From Nocardiopsis sp. NRRL B-16309 (GTDB taxonomy: Bacteria > Actinomycetota > Actinomycetes > Streptosporangiales > Streptosporangiaceae), in the NCBI RefSeq assembly GCF_001279585.1, contig NZ_LGEC01000002.1, forward strand, positions 1-64,000: DNA of 64,000 bases, in the 5' to 3' direction. Position numbers and translations under genes: made by a program. Below, in pieces: positions 44,101-50,965 of the stretch; position 1 is the first letter of the stretch, and each line of letters starts with the position of its first letter. The notes below the pieces were generated by a model. It was not told the origin of the DNA. It saw nothing but the letters and a program-made list of their open reading frames with translations, and made no database searches.

Positions 44101-44678
44101 CCGACGAGTACAACCACGGCGCGCTGCGCGTGTCCGAGGAGCAGGCGTTCGACACCAAGGTGCTGTTCGTGCGGGGCGGCCTGGCCATGACGGCGCGGCG
44201 GCGCGGCCGGTGGGAGGAGGCCGAGCGGTACCTGCGCGAGATCCTGGCCGCCCACCGCCGGGACGGCTACCGGCCGGGGCAGGCCTTCGCCCTGGCCGAG
44301 CTGGGTATGTGCGCCGAGGCGCGCGGCGACGCGGCCGCCGCCCGGGACCTGCACGAGCAGGGTCTGGAGTGCGCGCGGCTCGCCCGTGATCCGCGGGCGG
44401 TCGCGATGGCGCTGGAGGGCCTGGCGGGGGCCGACGCCCTGGTCGGCGAGGGGGTGCGCGCGGCCCGGCTGCTGGGCGCCGCCGCCCGCGCCCGGGAGGA
44501 GACGGGCGCTCCCCTGCCCGAGGCCGAGCGCTTCGACGTCGACCGGATCATCGCCGCCGTGCGCGGGCTGCTGGGGGAGGCGGCCCTGGAGCGCGAGTGG
44601 AGCCACGGGCACGAGTGGGTGCTCTCGGAAGCGGTCCTGCGGGCGCTGGGCGAGCCGTCGGTCCCCGAGCGCGCCTGA
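41163..44678 (+). CDS. BTAD/AfsR-like regulator with NB-ARC ATPase and TPR repeats
   Basis: A 1171-aa signal-integrating activator. Residues ~1-90 are an OmpR/SARP winged helix (MRFGVLGQLAVWTGDDEPV..., SGYRLRVDPG), then a bacterial transcriptional activation domain to about 245. Residues ~255-345 are a Pro/Ala/Thr linker repeating PSATEPDTAP. The NB-ARC ATPase has Walker A GPGGVGKTTLALS near 375, LLVLDNCEHV and the DGLPLALELAAARV block. TPR-like helices fill the C-terminal ~400 residues. Such regulators often activate secondary metabolism, but no biosynthetic gene cluster is visible nearby. Confidence 0.9.
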   Translation: MRFGVLGQLAVWTGDDEPVRVPGAKVRALLAHLLVHRGTSVSADRLAAELWDRPAHDTSAALQTAVSRLRGALDRGEAGTRGRVESGPSGYRLRVDPGQVDADRFEELVARARGADPAGAAALLGQALELWRGPALADHADAPFAAPAIARWEEMRLTAVEDRARARLDLGEDAALVAELDEHLRAEPLRERLRAAHMLALYRSGRQSGALESYRRGRDLLAREIGVEPGPELVRLHERILAQSPDLDRAAVAPSATEPDTAPAHTATPRTAVPPSATEPDTAPSSPAVPTSATASVPAPTAAPASPTAPTSATEPNATPSPTSAPAPTAAPAPASMGMAAVRLPAPLTDVVGRQESAQRLRGDLARFRLVTLVGPGGVGKTTLALSALSEGSTANPVWFVELVGQATEATTPDDVADAVAAAMGLHDEGDADGVGGQARGRSSADRLAASLGTQPALLVLDNCEHVTEAVAALAVRLLRSAPGLRILATSREPLGVPGERLHQVRPLRVPYDHSPAEMAGSDAVELFTRRVTASLPSFALDEDSAEAVATICRRLDGLPLALELAAARVRSLGVRELATRLDDRFQLLGGGGTGLHERQRTLRAMVDWSWRLLTEAERTVLGRLSVQVGSFSLESAEAVAIGPLPGGGRVETADAAGVLAALVDRSLVVAHQDRAGTCFRLLETIRAFARQKLAESGEESEVRRRHAHHTADRLTRKDPLTLTVDIGRSLDLMDQDAPNVRAAAEWAADNGDAGLALRITGALGWSWYLRGRYREGVRLLARALAAPGPATDAERAVALLWRFSLAFAECPHEGPQDLAREAIALAERSGDPLLAARVRTVLVYMTSAASGPSAPVSSPGKVVEEALRTFASSGDRWWQAFAQNLCGWWAMRHSELAEARRHGRESLEHFVALAEPWGQVRSCGLLGILAEIEGSYEEAADLHRTALDHAERIGLWTVVVEELTRLARVHMLTGDFALADEYNHGALRVSEEQAFDTKVLFVRGGLAMTARRRGRWEEAERYLREILAAHRRDGYRPGQAFALAELGMCAEARGDAAAARDLHEQGLECARLARDPRAVAMALEGLAGADALVGEGVRAARLLGAAARAREETGAPLPEAERFDVDRIIAAVRGLLGEAALEREWSHGHEWVLSEAVLRALGEPSVPERA

Positions 44679-44715
44679 GGGACCCGCGCCCCAAGCCCCG
44701 ACCGCGCACCGTGAT

Positions 44716-44745
44716 CACGCTGTGGCCACATCCGGCCACAGCGTG
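44716..44745 (+). terminator. Terminator hairpin after BTAD regulator
   Basis: Perfect 12-bp stem (44716-44727 and 44734-44745) followed by a T-rich stretch. Confidence 0.75.
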
Positions 44746-44911
44746 TTCGTTTCGGTCCGCTGGGTGAGCGGGCTTCACCTGCGCGACCTCGTAAACAAGG
44801 CATTCCGCTACGAACGTCACGCATAGTCAGACACATTGACAACGTGTAGGGCGCTCTTCTCCAATGACCGTCAAGTATTCGACGCCTCGACCCCGCTCCC
44901 CCGGAGGCCTC

Positions 44912-46177
44912 GTGAGAACCACGCTCGTCCGACGAACCCTCATTCCCCTCGCTCTCGCGGCCCTGACGCTGGGCCTCATCGGCCCCACCGGCGCGGGCGC
45001 CGACTCCGACCCCCGCCTGTTCGAGGTCCACGGGCCGAACACCCCCGTGGAACGCACGGCGGTCGCCGCGACCGGCGCCGCCGTCGAGGAGGTCCGCGAC
45101 GGCTCCGTCGTCGTCACCGCCACGCCCTCCGAGGCCGAGACCCTCGCCGACCTCGGCCACGAACTGACGGAGATCACCCCCTCGCCGGTGCGCCCGCTCG
45201 CACCGGACGAGGGCTACACCACCTTCGGCGAACTGCGCGAGACCATCGACGAGGTGGTCGCCGACCACCCCGGCATCGTCACGCAGTCCGTCGTCGGCCA
45301 GTCGTATGAGGGCCGTGACCTGGTCGCGGTCAAGATCAGCGACAACGCCGCCGTGGACGAGGACGAGCCGGAGGTCCTGTTCACCCACTCCCAGCACGCC
45401 CGCGAGCACCTCACCGTGGAGATGGCCGTCTACCTGATGCGCCTGCTGACCGACGAGTACGGCAGCGACGCGCGGATCACGGACCTGGTGGACTCCCGGG
45501 AGATCTGGATCCTGCCCAACGTCAACCCCGACGGCTCCGAGTACGACATGGCGGGCTCCGACTGGCGGAGCTGGCGCAAGAACCGCCAGCCCAACCAGGG
45601 ATCGTCCGCCGTGGGCACCGACATGAACCGCAACTGGGACCACCTCTGGGGCTGCTGCAACGGCTCCTCCGGCAGTCCGTCCAGCAGCACCTACCGCGGC
45701 GCGGCCCCGGAGTCGGCGCCCGAGGTGTCGGCGGTCGCGGACTTCGTGCGCGGCCGGGTGGTCGGCGGCGAGCAGCAGATCACCGCGGCCATCGACTTCC
45801 ACACCTACAGCGAGCTCATCCTGTGGCCCTACGGCTACACCTACGACGAGGTCGGCCCGGGCATGACGCGCGAGGAGTACGACACCCACGCCGCCCTGGG
45901 CACCCACATGGCCGACGCCAACGGCTACACGCCCCAGCAGTCCAGCGACCTGTACATCACCGACGGGACGATCAACGACTGGCTCTGGGGCGACCAGCGC
46001 ATCGTCAACTTCACGTACGAGATGTACCCGCGCAGCTGGTGGGGCGGCGGCTTCTACCCGCCCTCGTACGTGATCGACCGGGAGACCTCCCGCAACAGGG
46101 AGGCCGTCCTGCGGCTGCTCGACTACGCCGACTGCCCCTACCGCATCATCGGTGAGGAGGAGGCGTACTGCTCCTGA
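44912..46177 (+). CDS. Secreted M14-family zinc carboxypeptidase
   Basis: A 421-aa exported peptidase. The GTG at 44912 has GGAGG six bases upstream and starts a signal peptide (RTTLVRRT, hydrophobic core, PTGAGADS). After a ~90-residue propeptide comes the M14 domain. Zinc ligands are in FTHSQHAREHLTVEM (His and Glu), plus His in AIDFHTYSELI. PNVNPDGSEYD and MNRNWDHLWGCC are substrate-binding blocks, and the catalytic Glu lies in NFTYEMYP. Likely removes C-terminal residues from external peptides. Confidence 0.93.
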   Translation: MRTTLVRRTLIPLALAALTLGLIGPTGAGADSDPRLFEVHGPNTPVERTAVAATGAAVEEVRDGSVVVTATPSEAETLADLGHELTEITPSPVRPLAPDEGYTTFGELRETIDEVVADHPGIVTQSVVGQSYEGRDLVAVKISDNAAVDEDEPEVLFTHSQHAREHLTVEMAVYLMRLLTDEYGSDARITDLVDSREIWILPNVNPDGSEYDMAGSDWRSWRKNRQPNQGSSAVGTDMNRNWDHLWGCCNGSSGSPSSSTYRGAAPESAPEVSAVADFVRGRVVGGEQQITAAIDFHTYSELILWPYGYTYDEVGPGMTREEYDTHAALGTHMADANGYTPQQSSDLYITDGTINDWLWGDQRIVNFTYEMYPRSWWGGGFYPPSYVIDRETSRNREAVLRLLDYADCPYRIIGEEEAYCS

Positions 46178-46186
46178 CCGCCACAC

Positions 46187-46225
46187 GCCGCGGCCCCGGA
46201 CACCTCGCGTGTCCGGGGCCGCGGC
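46187..46225 (+). terminator. Terminator hairpin of M14 gene
   Basis: Perfect 17-bp stem (46187-46203 and 46209-46225, 5-base loop) followed by TCCTTCGTTC. Confidence 0.85.
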
Positions 46226-46296
46226 TCCTTCGTTCTCCCCGCTCGACACGCCTCGCCCTAGGCTGAGGACACGTTCGTAGCACGGGGAAGGCCGTC

Positions 46297-46515
46297 ATGA
46301 CCAAGGTCCTGATCGACATCGACCAAGAGGCGCTGGACAAGGCCGCCTCCGTACTGGGCACCACGACCCCGCAGGACACGGTCAACGCAGCCCTTCGAGG
46401 CGTCGTCGACCGATACCATCTCCTGCCTGACCCGCCACGAGCGGGAGGGGGCATCAGCCCCGATACACCTCGCGACGGTGCCCCACGTGAAGAACGTGAA
46501 GAACGAGAACCGTGA
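46297..46515 (+). CDS. Orphan VapB-type antitoxin
   Basis: A 72-aa protein. Residues 1-40 (MTKVLIDIDQEALDKAASVL and TTTPQDTVNAALRGVVDRY) match the DNA-binding part of VapB antitoxins. The tail is Pro/Arg/Glu-rich and unlike a toxin-binding VapB tail. No vapC follows. Instead the last 62 bases overlap, in antisense, the 3' end of a relE-type toxin gene. It looks like a relic of a vapBC pair whose second half was lost or replaced. GGGGAAGG lies upstream of the ATG. Confidence 0.6.
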   Translation: MTKVLIDIDQEALDKAASVLGTTTPQDTVNAALRGVVDRYHLLPDPPRAGGGISPDTPRDGAPREEREEREP

Positions 46516-46735
46516 CGATTCCATCCTGGATATCCGCGATGATCCGGTAGTCCCCGACCCGATAGCGCCAGAGGTCGCCCAGCCGGTTGCCTTTCAAAGC
46601 ATCCCCGATCGCTCGGGGATCATCGGAGCCAGCGATTCGGTCGTTCAGGAACCGAAGGATCCTCCTGGCCGCCTGGTGATCCAGCTTGCGCAGTTCACGC
46701 TTGGCGTCGTCGTAGAGCTCAACTTTCCAGGTCAT
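46454..46735 (-). CDS. relE: RelE/ParE-superfamily toxin
   Basis: A 93-aa toxin. The RelE fold is seen in WKVELYDDAKRELRKLDHQA, the middle LKGNRLGDLWRYRVGDYRIIADI with the conserved basic residues, and VLVLHVLHVGHRREVY. RelE toxins cleave mRNA on the ribosome; ParE relatives attack gyrase, but the RYRVGDYRI block fits RelE better. Its start overlaps the upstream antitoxin gene by 17 bases. Confidence 0.88.
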   Translation of the reverse strand: MTWKVELYDDAKRELRKLDHQAARRILRFLNDRIAGSDDPRAIGDALKGNRLGDLWRYRVGDYRIIADIQDGIVTVLVLHVLHVGHRREVYRG

Positions 46736-46943
46736 ACTCGTCCATCACATCGGAGAGCGGCGTCGTACCGCCCCGCCCCGCCCGCAGGTCTTCAAGCCTG
46801 CTCTCCGCGAGGTAGACCTCTTCCAGCTCATCCAGGTGGGCGACGATCGCTTCCCGGGCATAGAAGCTCTTCGACCTGCCCGTTTCCTTGGCCAGAGCTT
46901 CGAGTCTCTCCTCGATCTCCGCCGGAAGCCGCAGTGCCAGCAT
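46719..46943 (-). CDS. relB: Ribbon-helix-helix antitoxin
   Basis: A 74-aa antitoxin. The N-terminal RHH DNA-binding motif is MLALRLPAEIEERLEALAKE with TGRSKSFYAREAIVAHL. The acidic C-terminal half (YLAESRLEDLRAG, DVMDEYDLES) should wrap the toxin. The ATG at 46943 has GGGAGG six bases upstream; a longer frame would start inside the operator palindrome. Autoregulation through that palindrome is expected. Confidence 0.88.
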   Translation of the reverse strand: MLALRLPAEIEERLEALAKETGRSKSFYAREAIVAHLDELEEVYLAESRLEDLRAGRGGTTPLSDVMDEYDLES

Positions 46944-46948
46944 GGTGG

Positions 46949-46990
46949 ACCTCCCTGGGTTGCTATACAAGTATTGCAACCCAGGGAGGT
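46949..46990 (-). promoter_or_regulatory. Toxin-antitoxin operator: 15-bp perfect inverted repeat
   Basis: Arms ACCTCCCTGGGTTGC (46949-46963) and its exact complement (46976-46990) flank a 12-base AT-rich spacer holding -10-like TATAGC on the minus strand. The left arm contains the antitoxin ribosome-binding site on the transcript. Binding of the RHH antitoxin alone or with the toxin would block transcription. Confidence 0.7.
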
Positions 46991-47011
46991 CATGAGGTCG
47001 AGCCCTCGCGA

Positions 47012-48361
47012 TCAGTCGCGGGCGAGCAGGTGGCCCCGGGGTTGCGCGAGGTCGATCTCCTCACCGCGCAGCAGGGTGCGGCGCACCCGCCCCTGCAGCT
47101 CGGCGCCGTCGTAGGCGCTCACCGGGTTCCTGTGCGCCAGCTCGCGCACGTCCACCCGGATCGTCTCGTCCGGGGCCACGATCGCGAAGTCCGCGTCGTT
47201 GCCCTCCGCGATGGCGCCCTTGCCGCGCAGCCCCGCGACACGGGTCGGCCCCTCGGCCATCCACCGCACCACGTCGACCAGCGTCGCCCCCCGGCGGCGC
47301 GCCTCGGTCCACACCGCCGAGAAGCCCACCTGGAGCCCGGACACGCCGCCCCAGGCGGTCCCGAAGTCACCCGTGTCCAGGTCCTTCAGGTCCTCGGTGC
47401 TGGGAGAGTGATCGCTGACCACGCAGTCGATCAGGCCGTCCATGAGCGCCCGCCACAGCAGGTCGCGGTTGGCCGAGGAGCGGATGGGCGGGCAGCACTT
47501 GTACTGCGTGGCCCCGTCCGGGATCGTCTCCGCCGCCAGCGTCAGGTAGTGCGGGCAGGTCTCCACGGTCAGCGGCACGCCGTCGGCCCTGGCCTGGGAG
47601 ATCAGCGGCAGTGCCGACGCGCTGGACAGGTGGAGCACGTGGGCCCGCGTCCCCGTGCGCCGCGCGGTCTCGATCACCAGCGCGATGGCGGCGTGCTCGG
47701 CCTCGTCCGGGCGCGAGGCCAGGAAGTCCGCGTAGTCGCGGCCGTGCGCGGCCGGGGCGCCGTCCAATACCCCGGGGTCCTCGGCGTGCACGATGATCTG
47801 GCCGCCGAAGGCGCCGATGGCCTCCATCGCGGTCGCCAGCTCCGTGGGCGACAGGTGCCCGAACTCGTCGACGCCGGACGGGGACAGGAACGCCTTGAAC
47901 CCGTACACGCCCTGCTCGTGCAGGGCCACGAGCTCCTTGGTCCGCCCCGGCTGGGAGTTCTCCGGGACCGCGCCGCCCCAGAAGCCGACGTCGACGCTCA
48001 CCCGGGCCCGGGCCACCGCGCGCTTGGCGGCCAGCCCCTCGACGGTGGTGGTCGGCGGCACGCTGTTGAGCGGCATGTCCACGAGCGTGGTCACCCCGCC
48101 CAGGGCGGCGGCGCGCGTGGCGCTCGCGAAGCCCTCCCACTCGGTGCGTCCGGGTTCGTTGACGTGCACGTGGGAGTCGACCAGCCCGGGCAGCAGGACC
48201 TCGTCCCCGGCCAGGACGATCTCCCGGGTTCCGGAGGCGTCCGCGTCCGCGCCCGGCAGGACCGCGGCGGTGCGCCCGCCGGAGACGGCCACGGTCACCG
48301 CGCGCTCGCCGTCGGGGGTGATGGCGCGCGCGGCGCGAATGAGGAGGTCGTGGTGGGTCAT
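47012..48361 (-). CDS. allB: Allantoinase
   Basis: A 449-aa cyclic amidohydrolase opening allantoin to allantoate. The metal site begins LVDSHVHVNEPGRTEWEGF. GVYGFKAFLSPSGVDEFG carries the Lys that is normally carboxylated. Later ligands are in IIVHAEDP, HVLHLSSASAL and CVVSDHSPST. The ATG overlaps the upstream DUF6986 stop codon by 4 bases. It continues the pathway from the urate-oxidising operon 10 kb away. Confidence 0.95.
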   Translation of the reverse strand: MTHHDLLIRAARAITPDGERAVTVAVSGGRTAAVLPGADADASGTREIVLAGDEVLLPGLVDSHVHVNEPGRTEWEGFASATRAAALGGVTTLVDMPLNSVPPTTTVEGLAAKRAVARARVSVDVGFWGGAVPENSQPGRTKELVALHEQGVYGFKAFLSPSGVDEFGHLSPTELATAMEAIGAFGGQIIVHAEDPGVLDGAPAAHGRDYADFLASRPDEAEHAAIALVIETARRTGTRAHVLHLSSASALPLISQARADGVPLTVETCPHYLTLAAETIPDGATQYKCCPPIRSSANRDLLWRALMDGLIDCVVSDHSPSTEDLKDLDTGDFGTAWGGVSGLQVGFSAVWTEARRRGATLVDVVRWMAEGPTRVAGLRGKGAIAEGNDADFAIVAPDETIRVDVRELAHRNPVSAYDGAELQGRVRRTLLRGEEIDLAQPRGHLLARD

Positions 48362-49641
48362 GCGTTCTCCTGTCCGATGCGGCGCGTGGCCAGGGCCACC
48401 AGCGTCGCGGTGTCCGTTCCGGTGCGCCCGGCGACCTCGGTCTCGTCCAGCGCTCCACAGCGCAGCCCGTTGACCAGGGCCGACGCCAGCGCCTGCGCGG
48501 TGGCGGGCTCGTCCATCACCCCGCCGGCGACCGCTCCGAAGTAGGCCCTGAGCCGGGCGGCGGCGGGCTCGAAGGCCTCCCGGTAGAAGGCGTAGGTGGC
48601 CAGGAAGCGCATCGGCAGCTGGTGGGGGTGGACGTCCCAGCCCTGGTAGAAGCCGCGCTCCAGGGAGCGCCGGACCAGCGAGGCGTGCAGGTCCCACGCC
48701 TCGTGGACCTCCTGGCGGCTGCCCACCGGCAGGACGTTGCTGCCGCCGTCGGACAGCCACACGCCGGTTCCGGCGGCGGCCACCTGCATGACCGCCTTGG
48801 CGTGGTCGGCGACCGGGTGCGCCAGGCTCTGGTGCGCGGCGGTGATCCCGCAGGCGGCGCTGTAGTCGTAGGTGCCGTAGTGCAGGGCGGTGACCCTGCC
48901 CTGCCCGGCGCGGATCATGTGCGGCACGGCCGCGGTGCCGTCGGGCAGCAGGACCGACTGCGGTGTCTCGATCTGCAGCTCGAAGCGCAGCCGCCCCTCG
49001 GGCAGGTCGAAGCGCCGCTCCAGGCGCTCGGCCACCCAGGCCATGGCTTCCACGTGCTCGACGGAGGTGATCTTGGGGAGCGTGAGGAGCAGGTTGTCGG
49101 GGAGCGAGCCGTGCCGGTCCAGCAGGGTCTGGAGGAAGAGGGTGAGGCTGCGGACGCCGCGGTGCCGGCCGGCCGCCTCCATCCCCTTCATCCGGATGCC
49201 GAAGTAGGGAGTGGCGCCGCCCTGGGCGAGGTCGGCGGCGAACGCCTCGGCGACGGCGGTCACGTCGGCGTCCTCGCCCTCGTCGCCGTGGTCGCCGTAA
49301 CCGTCCTCCAGGTCGGCGCGCAGGTCCTCGATCGGCTCGCGGGCGAGCTTGTCGTGGACGCGGGAGAGGAGGTCGGACAGCTCCGCCTCGCTCATCCTCC
49401 TCGTCTGGTCGAGCTCGTCGGGCTTGGGCGCGAACTCGGTGAGCGCCTCCGACGCACGCCGCCCCCAGTCGGCGGCCAGACCGGCGCGGACGCGGTCCGC
49501 CGGGACGTAGACGGTGTGGACCGGCTGGCGGGCCGCGTTCGCGCCCGGGTAGTCGCGGGCCAGGCGCGCGTCGGCGTCGGCCAGGCGCGCGTCCAGCGCG
49601 GCCGTGAGTTCGCCGAGGTCCAGAGGGCTGTCCGATGCCAC
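48358..49641 (-). CDS. DUF6986 / HpcH-aldolase-like protein
   Basis: A 427-aa cytoplasmic protein of the HpcH/citrate-lyase beta barrel type. Visible blocks are EDLRADLEDGYGDHGDEGED with acidic metal-ligand candidates, YFGIRMKG, LLLTLPKITSVEHVEAM and FELQIETPQSVL. It resembles the actinobacterial DUF6986 group, which recurs in purine-degradation loci. A role as aldolase or malate-synthase-like enzyme acting on glyoxylate is plausible but unproven. It is first in the operon with allB and faces the IclR gene. Confidence 0.75.
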   Translation of the reverse strand: MASDSPLDLGELTAALDARLADADARLARDYPGANAARQPVHTVYVPADRVRAGLAADWGRRASEALTEFAPKPDELDQTRRMSEAELSDLLSRVHDKLAREPIEDLRADLEDGYGDHGDEGEDADVTAVAEAFAADLAQGGATPYFGIRMKGMEAAGRHRGVRSLTLFLQTLLDRHGSLPDNLLLTLPKITSVEHVEAMAWVAERLERRFDLPEGRLRFELQIETPQSVLLPDGTAAVPHMIRAGQGRVTALHYGTYDYSAACGITAAHQSLAHPVADHAKAVMQVAAAGTGVWLSDGGSNVLPVGSRQEVHEAWDLHASLVRRSLERGFYQGWDVHPHQLPMRFLATYAFYREAFEPAAARLRAYFGAVAGGVMDEPATAQALASALVNGLRCGALDETEVAGRTGTDTATLVALATRRIGQENA

Positions 49642-49700
49642 GTGTTCAGTGTCCTCTCCGTAGGCCGGAGCCCCGCGCTCCCCCGCGCCCGGACTCCGGA

Positions 49701-49845
49701 TTTCTATATGCGGATACTAACTTCTGCCATCCGGAACAACAAGGGATACCCAGCGGGAAAGCCGCCCACCGTGCCCGGTTCGCGACGCGGCCGTCGCCCT
49801 CACCGCGGCATCGAGATGGCGGGAAGTACTTTTCGTATTGCAGAA
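49701..49845. promoter_or_regulatory. IclR-type operators between DUF6986-allB and iclR genes
   Basis: TTCTG-CCATC-CGGAA (49722-49736) is one mismatch from TTCCG-N5-CGGAA. TTTCG-TATTG-CAGAA (49831-49845) has two symmetric changes. TTTCT-ATATG-CGGAT (49701-49715) is weaker. The first and third lie 60-95 bases before the DUF6986 start; the second lies 45 bases before the regulator start. The layout fits control of both directions. Confidence 0.6.
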
Positions 49846-49889
49846 TAGAACCGATGACTTCAGCGGCCCACAACTCGGGAGCATGACCT

Positions 49890-50690
49890 TTGTCAGACTC
49901 GCTGCCCCCCATCGACGCCCCGCGCCCGGAGACCTCCGGCAAGCGCGCCGGCGGCGTGCAGTCCCTCGACCGTGCCTTCGCCCTGCTGGAGATCATGGCC
50001 GAGGCAGGCGGTGAGGCCTCGCTCAGCCAGTTGGCCGACGCCTCCGGGCTGCCGCTTCCGACCATCCACCGCATCATCCGCACCCTGGTCGGCAACGGCT
50101 ACGTGCGCCAGCTGCCCTCGCGGCGCTACGCGCTCGGCCCGCGGCTGATCGGCCTGGGCGACAAGGCCTCGCAGATGATGAGCACCTGGGCCCGCCCGCA
50201 CCTCGCCCAGCTCGTGGAGGACCTCGGCGAGACCGCCAACCTCGCCATGCTGGACGGCGACAAGGTCATCTACGTCGCGCAGGTCCCGTCCCCGCACGCC
50301 ATGCGCATGTTCACCGAGGTCGGCCGCCGGGTCCTGCCGCACTCGGCCGGGGTCGGCAAGGCCCTGCTGTCCCAGCTCACCGACGAGGAGGCGCTGGCCA
50401 CCGTCCAGCGCACGGGCATGCCCGCCGCCACCGACCGCACCATCGTCGACCCCGACACGTTCGTCGCCGAGCTCCACCGCATCCGCAAGGACGGCTACGC
50501 CATCGACGACGGCGAGCAGGAGATCGGCGTCCGCTGCGTCGCGGTCCCGGTCGACGGCGCCCCCTCCGGCATGGCGGTGTCCGTCTCCGGCCCCGAGGCC
50601 CGCGTGCACTGGGACTTCGTCAGCCGCGCCGCCCCGATCGTGCAGCGCTGCGCCACCGCCCTGGCCGCCGACCTCAACAACCAGGGCTGA
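49890..50690 (+). CDS. allR: IclR-family regulator of purine/allantoin catabolism (AllR-like)
   Basis: A 266-aa regulator. The winged helix is GGVQSLDRAFALLEIMAEAGGE with LSQLADASGLPLPTIHRIIR. The C-terminal effector domain has PHSAGVGKALLSQL, IDDGEQEIGVRCVAVPV and a GMAVSVSGP strand, as in allantoin/glyoxylate-sensing IclR proteins. A TTG start is preferred, with GGGAG upstream. It is divergent from DUF6986-allB, and palindromes matching one consensus lie at all the catabolic promoters here. Repressor function and effector are inference. Confidence 0.85.
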   Translation: MSDSLPPIDAPRPETSGKRAGGVQSLDRAFALLEIMAEAGGEASLSQLADASGLPLPTIHRIIRTLVGNGYVRQLPSRRYALGPRLIGLGDKASQMMSTWARPHLAQLVEDLGETANLAMLDGDKVIYVAQVPSPHAMRMFTEVGRRVLPHSAGVGKALLSQLTDEEALATVQRTGMPAATDRTIVDPDTFVAELHRIRKDGYAIDDGEQEIGVRCVAVPVDGAPSGMAVSVSGPEARVHWDFVSRAAPIVQRCATALAADLNNQG

Positions 50691-50726
50691 CCCCGGCCCC
50701 ACCGGTGGGCCGACCGCGCGCCCACA

Positions 50727-50840
50727 GCCCCTGGGGTTCGACGTAGACCCGGGGGTTGGAGGTCGGCCCCCGGGTTGTGACATAGGCCCCAGGGGTGGAA
50801 CGTGCACGCGTGGTCCTGCGTGAGCCCCAGGGGGAGGTAG
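50727..50840. repeat. Short-period repeats with CCC/GGG palindromes
   Basis: Four head-to-tail units of 19-21 bases (50727, 50746, 50765, 50785), each reading roughly gCCCc-GGGGTT-ga-gt. Each is built on a CCC..GGG palindrome. A fifth related unit is near 50823. They fill the gap between the IclR gene and the convergent era gene. They may act in termination or be protein-binding iterons. Further toward era, GCGGAGGCCCC occurs twice, 24 bases apart (50919-50957 region). Confidence 0.55.
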
Positions 50841-50965
50841 GGCGTTCAGACTGCGGGGCCACAGGGGGTGTCGCGAGGGGCGCGCCAGTGTTCTGCAGGA
50901 GGAGACGGGGCCGCCGCGAGGAACGAGCGGAGGCCCCAAAAAACACAGCGGAGGCCCCCAGAAAA

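Noticed and set aside
39883..44678. Secondary-metabolite gene cluster around the BTAD regulator
   Set aside because: No synthase, tailoring or resistance genes adjoin; the neighbouring reductase alone is not evidence.
46949..46990. Transposon terminal repeats or attachment site
   Set aside because: The inverted repeat has a short spacer, no transposase and no target duplication, and its position fits a toxin-antitoxin operator.
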